Shown piece after piece: positions 10,801 to 21,900 of a stretch of 64,000 nt of DNA. The DNA comes from Plumapathes pennacea (Eukaryota; Cnidaria; Anthozoa; Antipatharia; Myriopathidae). Location: positions 33,190,355 to 33,254,354 of the forward strand of contig OZ038462.1 in assembly GCA_964036295.1 (NCBI GenBank), given 5' to 3'. A program made the translations under genes and the position numbers. The notes beneath the pieces are model-generated. The model was not told where the DNA came from, ran no database searches, and worked only from the letters and a program-made list of their open reading frames with translations. Every line of letters begins with the position of its first letter. The first letter of the stretch is position 1.

Positions 10801-13800
10801 GACTCTTGAACAGGGTATATTTTTCGTTCAGTCTAGCTCTGGCACAAAGTCGATATTTCTTCCTGCCAGAATCCTTAATGATTTATAGTCGAATCTGTCG
10901 CTGCAAAACAGCTCTGAACTGTTGCTTATCTCGCAACGCCACATGTTTATTCAAGTACACCATTTCTGAATTGTGGAGTCGCCTCTAGTCTGGAACAGGG
11001 TATTTATTTTCACATTTTGTCTGGAACAATGTAGCACAATTGTCTTTCTTTACTTTGAAACAGGGTCAGGGTCACGGGGACTCAGCGGCGCACCCCCATA
11101 CTTAATTTAAGGGAGTGCCCCCTTCCCCCCGCCCCCGGAAATTGTAACTTATGAACCGGCAAGTTGACTTTGTTCACAAATCAAGTTGACAATGTTTAGA
11201 TCCCACCGGACGTCATTGCAACCAATTTAATTTGGAGGACAGAACAACTGAAACGTTCGCTTCTAGTGAATACAAACGTAAAGTTTTATGTAACTTACTG
11301 TAACTGTTCTCTTGCAGCACCATCTGCTGCACCTGAGAATTTACAAGTTAAATCAAATGCTGCACTCTCGCTTGACGTCACGTGGCAGGAGATACCTAAA
11401 GACAAGAGGAATGGAATTATAACAGGATATCGTGTGTATTACAAAGAGTCTGGAAGTTCTAACAGTCCCACACATTATAAAGATGTCTTGGCCCCAACGT
11501 TGACAGTCAGACTAGACAATCTTGAGTTTGATGATTATGAGGTATCAGTGAAAGGGCGTACAAGAATAGGATTTGGTCCTGAGACAGCAGCAGTGAGAAT
11601 AACGACTAAGCAGGAAGGTATGTGATTCAGCTGTACTATCACGTGATTGTACAACCGATAAATGCAATTCAAATTGCCAATCCATCTAATCCTAACCGTA
11701 GATAAGGGACCATACTAAACTTTGTTGAGGGGACTGATCATAAATTGGTCATTAAAATTTTCCAGTATCATTGATGTAAAGATAAGGGAAACATGAAGTA
11801 TTCACGTTAATAACCTACAGTAGTTTGAAATACTTCCACCTCGGCCCCTCTCGTCCGACCACACCATTTGAAATTACCTGTTCGTTACCCCCAGTTCAAC
11901 TGGATCGGAATTTCTGGTATTAACCCAAGTTTTATATCAGTATTGTTTTAACTATAAATAATAATACGTGATAAAGTATGCCCCAATCATAATTCACATC
12001 AATACAGAAACTACGTACGAAAAGAACCAAACTCTGTACTACAATAAAAAACGATCGTTCAAAGTAAACACGTACAAGGCATTATACATAACCACACACA
12101 TAAAACTTTGATTTTAAACTTTGCAAGTTAATAAACCTGGCTTTCGCTAGAGACAAAACTAGATGGATGAGCGTAAGCCTGCTTTTCTCAGCGCATAAGT
12201 ATAAGCAACGCATAAGGAAAATAATTTTTTCATTCTTTCTATGCTTAATATCCTTATGCGTATTCGTATGCGCTAGTTTAAACCAGGCTTTATTGCGTTG
12301 GCATGCATACGTGGGTTCATGGCAATAATAACATTTACTAGTATGAAACCCGCATTTTTGTTTTTCAATTAGCGTACGTAACAGGTTGCCCTCCTGGGTA
12401 TTACTCATCTAACGGTCTGGAGCCTTGTGGAGCGTGTCCAGTCGGCTACTATCAAAGTAATCCAAGTCAGAGAAACTGCGTCCAATGCCCGGCGGGTAAA
12501 ACTACACTCGCGACCGGAAATAGAGTTGCAAGTAACTGCTTCAGTAAGTAGAATATTTACGTAAGGGAAAAATATACATGCAAGTGACTGCCTCTGCAAG
12601 TAGAATTACATAGAGCCGTTGGATGACTGTTCAAAACTAACACGTAGGACTACACTGCTAATCACAGATGCTAATCACTACGAACACTTTAAACCATACA
12701 GAAGTCAAAGTAAATCAAGTATATTTTGAAGAAGAAACCAATCAACAGTGCAAGAAAACGCCACTTGTTTGTTTGCGTGGTGTATATTTCTATTAAACCT
12801 GATTGGCCTAAAATTTGGCCGGGCAATCTAAAAGTGTAACAACCGCAAAACCAAAATCAATCGCACGATTACGTTCGACAGTCATCCGAAGACTTGTCCA
12901 AACGATATCGTGGACCACCGAGAGTAAAGAAAAGAAAAGAAAAGTAAGATAGACCAGTGAATTTCACCTTTTCACTCACAAGAGTGATCAAAAATTTAAT
13001 TTTCCTAAGTTTCTCACTACAAACCTGTATATTTTTTATGCTCTTTCATGTATGGTACTCAAAAGTTAATTCTCATTAACATGGTTAACTTGAGTCACTT
13101 GAACTATTGTTAAAAAAAGGCCTACTTAGTCGAGACCAGGGCTCAGTTGCTCAAAACCCTAAGACAACCTAGTATAGTATGATAAAAAAATATTGTAGTA
13201 TAAACTTAGATGCCAGCTCTCCTCATTCCCCTCCTCTTCCCGCGTTTGCTCGTTCCAGTCCACCTTTATCCCCCAATCCCCTCCCCTCACCTCCCCCGAA
13301 GGGTCAAGCCAAGGAGGCTATGTATTGCCTTATCTTTATCGTATGTTTGTATTTCGGTTGTTCTGTTCATGTACCTTGTTTCTGGCTCTACGGCACACAA
13401 ACCACAATAAGACAACTTTGGAAAATTAACTGCTAAAATCTCCTTTTTATTTTCTACTAGACAAGGATGGTTTGATTCTTCCCTTGTTGGCAGGATTCAC
13501 TGGCGCCTTAATTTTGATAATCATTGTTCTTGTCAGCTTTATGTTATGCAAAAGGTATGTAAAACAGTGACTGCACAAGGACTAATTAGTACTCTATCAC
13601 ATCTTATTAAATATTTCTCTTGGGATTTCTATTAGACGTGTATTGTGTCTTTGTTTAGGAGGCATATGTGCAAGCTGATCTCCGTGCTCGTATAACTGAA
13701 GCATGTGCATGCAGTTGCCTTGGTTATCGTTAAATTCTTTAACTTCAATAAAGATTCTTCCAATCATTCAAACATAAAATAACAGTGACGTAGTGAGAAA

Positions 13801-16800
13801 TAATCAAGTAATCACCTTTCGTGAGAGCAAGCAAATAAATGTAAAAACCAAGTTCTCCACACTATATGACATTTTTCTGGCGGCAGCCTGAAAAGAGAAG
13901 ATCGAGGTGATCAGTTATTTTACTTGTTTATATGGAATATCTTTGATCTTTGGTAATTGAAAGTCTTGTAATCTTGTTGTCTTGTACCCTTGCACGTTAT
14001 TATCTTTCAGGCGCATTCGCTGTTCGAGTGCGAACTCAACAAGAATGCAGGAAGCAAGGTGCGAAGTGTTCTTCTCAGCTGAGTGTTGAATGCTTGCGTA
14101 AGACGACTTGTCCAACTTGGCAAAAGGCTAACGCTGGAAACGTTAGCTCAGATTTCTTTACAGCATCCAGTTTTCTGTTATCATCACGTAATGGAGTCAT
14201 GATATACGTCGCCCAATTAACAGTCTTCTGATTAGCCAATCGCAAAGAGGAGATGTCCCGCGGACTATAATCAGTCCCAAAGTACGAATTAGAACAAAAC
14301 TACTCCAATTTGACTCGCACATATGCCGTGGCACTGATTATCTGGAAGTCATTTGTTGCTCACTTTACTTACTTTATATTAATTATAAGTCAGGAAGCTC
14401 AACAAGAGATAAAATGTCCCGGCCCTTCTACGGTCCTTGCATAAGTTCGAGCACAGCCGGACATGACACTCGCCAAGCAATCAACAATTAGCCACATTCA
14501 TTAGCAATGAAAAAGGGACTGGGACCGAGTGTGTAAAATTAATCAAATTATAAAATGCACCCCGTCACAAGAAAAAGCGCGTCCTAATTAATAAACCTAT
14601 TAAGTTTCAGAGAGTTTAGGCAAACGCAAACAGAATGGCAAGTGTTTAAAGTCAGAAGTCAAAATTAAGAGACTTTAGTATGAAAGGGAGGACAAGCGTC
14701 CCCTGTAAGCATACTAAAGTCTCTTATTTTTGTGATTTTCAAAACCTCGCCATTCAGTTTCTAATGCACCAAACTTTCCGAAACTTGGCACAAGCAGGAT
14801 ATGGTCTTTCTTGTGAGGGGGTTAATTTATTAATTTGATTAATTTTGCACACTCGATCCCGGTCCCTTTTGCATTTCTAAAGTGGCAAATAGACATGCCT
14901 GTTTCCATTTTATTTGATAATTAATTTTGTTTGATATCTTCACCATCCAGGGTTGATCATAACCAAGGCGAAAGTGATACTGCTTTGGTGAGTACTTTTC
15001 AATAATTTGCTCACACTATTGTCAAATACGTGACTACAGATGTCGTGTATCCCCCAGTTGTTTCCGAACGTTTTGTGTCACCTTTTTATCTTGTATTTAC
15101 TTAAATATTGTATGCCGTTTCGTAAGCAATAAAAATACCCTGCCAAATAAACGCGTCAGTTGGCGGCTGGCGTTTTTTTATTCGACTCAGGCCCCGTTTA
15201 TATGGAGAAAAGTTGTCTGGGGCACCCGAGAGTTGCCTAGAGCAAGTCAACACTTAATATATTCCCTTGCATTTACACGAGGATCGGCCACTCGTCTCGG
15301 GGGGGAGCCTGTTTCGCCCCGATCCGAAAACAAAATTTCGGCATAATCGAAAACACAAGAGTACAAAAAATAACGATGGGACGATCTTCCTTCGGTCCGC
15401 CATTTTAACTTTTCTCCATATAACGGGGCCTAAGTTCTTGTTCCGGGAAACGTTCCCAGACGTCCAATCGTTCTTCACGCCTGGACCTGCCGGGAATTAC
15501 AACTTTAGAGCGGCTCCAATTCAGACGTCGAACTCTTCATGAGCCGATTATTGGTTAACACCTTATTACGGACAATTTTCAATCAGCTGATTGTTTCTCA
15601 AGTTATGTCACTAGCATGCATTGGTTATGAACTTCAGAAACGTCGCAAATATATATATACATACATACATTCCCGCTTTTGCACGGTTGTTTGTGCAATT
15701 TCTCGTAAAACACTCGTGTCTAATATAATAAAAAGAAAATACAAGGCGGCTTGAAGATATGGATTTTATTTTCTCGTGGTAAAAACAATATTTTACCCAC
15801 TCGCGAAGCGCTCGTTCGTAAAATATTGTTTTTACCACTCGAAAATAAAATTCATATCTTCGCGCCGCCGTGTAATATCCTTTATTCACTACTTTTAAAG
15901 GGTTTCCCGGTCCCATCATAAATGTCTCAGTATGTATATAATAAACAGAAAACATCATGGAAAGTGCTTTGTACAGTTTTTATTCACTCGTTGTTTCGTA
16001 TCATAAAACTCACTCGCTCGCAAAGCCTCGCTCGTTCGTTTTATGATACTTCACAACTCGTGAATAAAAACCGTACGCGCGCACTTTCCATGAAGTAATC
16101 TCTATTTATTATATGGCACTGATACTACGCACGCTACGATTGGTTAATTTACCGGTCCATACTTTCCTGTACGGACCGCAAATTGATTTTACGCACGTTC
16201 TGATTGGTCAATTTTACCGGTCCATAACTTACTGTACGGACCGCAAAATCAGTTTGCACATGTGGATCGCAAATGATTACTCGAAAAGTTGCTAAACGTT
16301 TGTCATAAAAGGCCCAGAAGTGCAATGGGAAGTTTAAACGTTCCGGATACTCACTGTTAAGTTATGATGATCGGGGAAAGTTTACAAGCTTGGAAAATGA
16401 CCGTTACGAAGAAGGAAAACGTCCGAGGAAAAAATTGCTTGCGACCTCAGCCGTCATTGACAACAAGTGCTGCAGAGTATGGAGGGTTGTTTCACCCCTG
16501 TGTTAAAATTTGCACACTTGCCAGGAAGAAAGTGGAAAGCGAACAATCACCGTGAACAGTTATGACTAAAACCGTGCAAGAATCAAGTTTTGCAGACATG
16601 TTTGCTCGTCATGGCGAACTGTGAAGACTGTAAATAAATTTTTCACAATGTACGAGAACTCTGTATTTCGAAATCACTGACTGGGACAAAAACGCCGTGG
16701 TGATTTGAGGACGTTTATTTTGCTGGAAGAAACCTAAACGCTCCACGAGGAGGCAGAAAAATTAAGCGGTGAGTTTTGAATAATATAACTTTCAACGATG

Positions 16801-17385
16801 TAGTTTCGGTCGCAGTTTGTGATGAAATGATTTTCTTTTAGTGCCATTTTGCTTTCTGCATTATTGTACGTGTAAGAAACTTATTCAAAAGAATAAAAAA
16901 TACTCTGAGTTACAAAGCAGTTTCTTCTGGAAAGAGATAAGACTGCAGTTTTTTTAAATCTTTAGTGAGCGAGCAAGGGCGAGTTCGAGTCGTTCACCGA
17001 ATAAAGTTCACTGCAGTGTCGTTGTTTGACATACGCTATGGGCCATTTCATTCAGCTCAGAACAAATTAGTATTTATCTAGGCAGTTGGTTCGACAGACG
17101 CTTATTTTCTTTCAAGATTTTCAAATCGGCAGAATTGTAAGCTGTTAACTGAATTTGTTGTGAAAACAAACGTGCGTAATTCATGCCTGATCGCGATTGA
17201 TGTTGTTGAATGAACAAGACGAGTACTCGTTGGGGCCTTGTTTTATGTTTGCCGAAAGATCTAAAGCCATATAATAAATATCTTATTAACCTCGTTTGCT
17301 TGGTCCGTACCGTAAGTTATGGATCCTACGAAAAAAACTCGGTCCATAACTTACTGTACGGACCGCGCGCTCGGTTAATAAGATC

Positions 17386-17419
<34 letters not shown>

Positions 17420-20040
17420 TTTTTACCTGAAACTTTACTGATCAATACCTACTATAGGTGTACTTTTATTTATGCATCAATACACTATCAATAGGAACCT
17501 AAGTACACATTATTTACGAGCAAGCATTTGCTTTTAAACAATTGTATTTTTTGGGCAAAGCTATCTGGCAAATTATGACACTTACTCAAGGTCAAATGGT
17601 GGGAAAGACGCGCTCCTGTGATGTCTCGTAACTTTTGCAAGCCATAAAGTTTTCCAGAGGAGCACTCCTTATTAAAAGAAACTACTACGCGTGATACCTG
17701 GAATAGTACGAAGTGGAGTGTTAAGATTTTTGAAGAATGGCAAAAGCTACAAGCTAAGAAAGTGGCCAGGAACGAGTCCGTTAGCTTTCCATATGGTAAT
17801 CTTAAAAAATCTGACGGTCCAAATTACAGGAATGTCAGAAACATCCCTGAAAGTTCTAACAAGTTTGTCGGCGGTTAATGGCAGTTCAGTACAAAATCGA
17901 GTGTAGAGTTTAATTGCAGCAATTGCTCAATGTTCTGTATCGTTCATACAGAATACAAATGGATATGTTCACTAATTTTAAAGCTCTTTTTGAGACTTGT
18001 ATCGGGATACAAGAGCGTGCACGTGACCTGAAAGAGCGTTCATTTTTCTTTATTTTGCTTCAATTGTTCAGCTGAAATGAGACCAGCGACTGGATAAAAA
18101 AGTGTGGGTTTTCTTGTCGAATTAAGTTTGGCTCGTGAGATTATCGGCGTCTGAATTAGTCGTAATTCAGTTTTTGTTTTGTAGTTGAGAGCTGTAATTA
18201 TGAGTTGCTTGATCTCATTTTCTGTGTGTGAAAAACTGACAGTTTTTGTATTTGTTGCTTCAAGAACCTGGTGATAAGAAATGAAATGCAGGATGAGGCG
18301 ACATCTGACATCGGCTATGAGTCATTCGAAAGCTCTGTTCCTGCACCCCTAACAACAGATACTACCCATATTACTCCTACGGTACAGCCAAATGCTCTCG
18401 ACATGCCAGTGCCAGGATATGAAATTCAGGGTGTTGCGACGTCTGACCTTGGTTATGAGTCACTCAAAAGCTCAGCACGTGCATCCCAAAGAGAAAATAT
18501 TCCTTTCATTCCTGCGGTACCACCTATTGACATGCAGGTGTTAGGATATGACATCCAGGGTGGGGTGACGTCCGAAGTTGTCGATGAGCTACCTCGAAGA
18601 TCATCACCTGCACCCCTTGTAGTAACAACAGATAATACTCCTTCCACTCCTGCGGTACCTCCGGGTGTTGTCGCGCCTTCAGATAAAACCCCTTCATCTT
18701 TTCCGGGAAGTCACTATGCTCCCCTTGTACCACGTACCCGAAACTGGGAAGTGAAAAGGACGAATGTTAATGTCGTCAAAATTATTGGTAAAGGAGCCTT
18801 CGGGCAAGTGAGCAAAGCAACCGTTTCTGGTGTCAGTGGTGTCACAGGAGAAATCACTGCAGCCGTGAAAATGTTGAAAGGTGGGCGTTTGTTTAAGATT
18901 TGATGTGGTGTGTTGTGGTTTCGTGTGATTTGGGACGATAAATCCACGAAATTGCCCGGTATTTTGACTCTCCAGTGCTCTTCTTTAGTTTAATCGATGA
19001 CAAATAACTAATCGTTTAATTACTCTATTCACTCCAGAAAATGCCCGAAAAACTGACAGAAAGGATCTTCTCTCTGAACTGGAGCTGATGAAGTCACTCA
19101 AGCCGCACCCTCACGTCATCACGCTGTTAGGATGCGTTACAGAGTCAGGTAAAGTACGCATTTTTATATTTTAATCATATCATAGAAAAGCTGTCAAAAC
19201 TAAATTAAAAACCAAACAATGAAATTAATAATACTTATTAGGTACAGTGTTTGCTGTAGCGTCCGTATTGATATGAACCTCGAGGGTAGCAAAAAGGGTA
19301 AAATTATTCGTTAAAGGCAGCGCCTCAATGCGTTTATATTTGTGGTTACAGAATATTTTTACAGTATTTACAGTTGTTTTACGAGTTTCTTTTATATAGG
19401 TGCAATTGTTTGTTGTGCAAAGATACTTTTAAGTGACGTCAACGCACTATAAGACAGTCCTCGCTCAAATTGTGTAAATGATGCTGTAGTAAATATACTC
19501 TAAATTAAACAACACAAAATGAATCCTTCTTGTGTCACAAGAACCCCTGATGGTGATCGTTGAATATGTCCCGTATGGAGACCTTCTTGGTTATCTGAGG
19601 AAAAGTCGTGGTATGAACGACAACTATTACAATGACCCAGACATCAAACCAGAGACAAGTCTGACATCGGAGCAACTGATCAAGATGGCATGGCAAGTCG
19701 CAGATGGCATGACTTATCTTTCTTCTAAGAAGGTAACTTATGACCGACTTAGGCCCTGTTTATATGACTTATGACTTAGAGAAAGTTCACTGTTGTTTTG
19801 TTTTAGTCACGAGCTTTGCGACAGCATATCCTACACCATGTTTTGTCCTGTCTGTCATTGAGACCTCTGAGACTTGTGACACTCTCCACCTTCTATCTCT
19901 TAGATTGTTCACCGCGACTTGGCGGCCAGAAATGTATTGGTAGGTGAAGGAGAGAAATGCAAGGTGACCGATTTTGGAATGGCAAGAGATGTGCACACAC
20001 AGGAAAATTACATCATGAAAAGCCGGGTAAGTTGATTGTA

Positions 20041-20071
<31 letters not shown>

Positions 20072-21859
20072 CAAGAAAAAATTTGCTGATCATGTTTGGA
20101 CGTGCATGACTGTCTCTTTGTGAGACAAGAATCGTATGCATTATCTTCATAAAATGTCACTTCTGTAATGCAGTCAACTGTATATGTAAGAATTTTCAAT
20201 AACTGCATGCCAAATTATGAGCAACGTAAGCAAACGCAGCTTGCTGATGTAACCTTTGATCTGTATATTATACTGTAACTGTAAAAAGAGATAGGTCTGA
20301 ACACTCCTCGGTCATGGGCCTGGTGATAATTATCTTGATTATATAATTTTACCGAAAGGGTCGTCTTCCAGTGAAGTGGACAGCGTGTGAATCTCTACTC
20401 TACGGACTGTACACCACCCAAAGTGATATGTAAGTATTATAGTTTTTTATTTCTTTCTGTGCATAAGTCTCATAAAAACCTTACGGAAGTTATAGTTATG
20501 AGACAGTGTATATGCATCATTATGACCCATCAAATATTTATGTTCTCGCGCGTGATTGGTAGAAGCGTGACATGTGACCGAATAACGTCCGCTCACGAGC
20601 GGACTTTATCAGTGAATAACCCCCGCCTGGCGAACTGTCGCTAGAATAATGTACAGTCTTTTAAGTCAATCACAGAAAACCATTACGATATGAAACGATT
20701 TGCATCGACTACTGAGGAGGACATTAATTCATTGGACGAAAAAGCAGTTTAGGAAAGCACCAAAAAGTCTGCATCTTTTGCCGCGCGAGAGGAAATATTT
20801 GAAGGATAATGGAAACAATTAACTACTTTTGTCGAGGAAATATGCACGGATAGTTGTCCTTGAACATTATCTGTTCTTCGAAGCTCAAAGTTGCCCTCAA
20901 GCTTCGCCCTCAGGCAGCTGCTAGCTTCTTGGAACAGATAATATCCTCGGACAATTATCCCACTGTGAAATATAAATGACGTTACCTTTAAGTATAAAAT
21001 AGATATCTGTAGTATTTTTTCGTTTCTTTTTTTTTTGTTTTATTATTATCATTATTATTATTATTTTTTTTTTTTCTTGCAGCTGGAGCTACGGTGTTTT
21101 ACTTTATGAGATTTTCACAGTTGGTAAGTCTTTTTACGTGAGTCTAGCAATCCTTGCTAGTTTACATGTGCATTTTTACTTGCCTTTCAATATGATTACC
21201 ATTACCCGAGGAATAAACAGTAAGTTATATTGATCCATGAAACTGAAGAGCTAATGTAAATAATGTATTTTTTTAAGAACCAGCTTGATGGCTTGTCCAG
21301 TGAAAATTAAGTAGATTGAACACGGATAGAACCAGCTCGTTCTCACTTTATTGCAGTGTTGCAACTATGTTACGTATTTGGTTGCAGGTGGTTCCCCGTA
21401 CCCCGGCATGAAGGCGCACAGCATTGCTACACGCCTGCAGGAAGGTTACAGGATGCCAAAGCCCCCACATGTTGACGAAGTTCTGTGAGTATATTGGTGT
21501 CATAAAGAGCCCCGCACTAGATAAGTAAAATAAAGCTGCTACAAATGACAGAGCTGAGTTTGCTGACATGCATCGTTACTCGATGGTGTTTGGTGTAGTT
21601 TAGTTTATTAAATTCATCATACACACATTAAATAGATAGAAAATAATGGAGTGTAATTTACAGGAGGAAGAAACAGGACCTGCGTCCCAGTTGATATCCA
21701 ACTCCTAACGGAATTTAGAGATAAAAATCTATATATAACAAGAAATTTAAGGAATACTAGACGAAATACGTTTTTGGACAAAACATATACCTGTCAGTAC
21801 TAAACTTAGTCAACAGTCATGCATTAAGATAATGAATCGTGTTTTGGGTTTGTTGTTGC

Positions 21860-21900
<41 letters not shown>

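Noticed and set aside
13179-13436. Proline-rich frame
   Set aside because: Lies in RTK intron 4 in C-rich sequence, no support.
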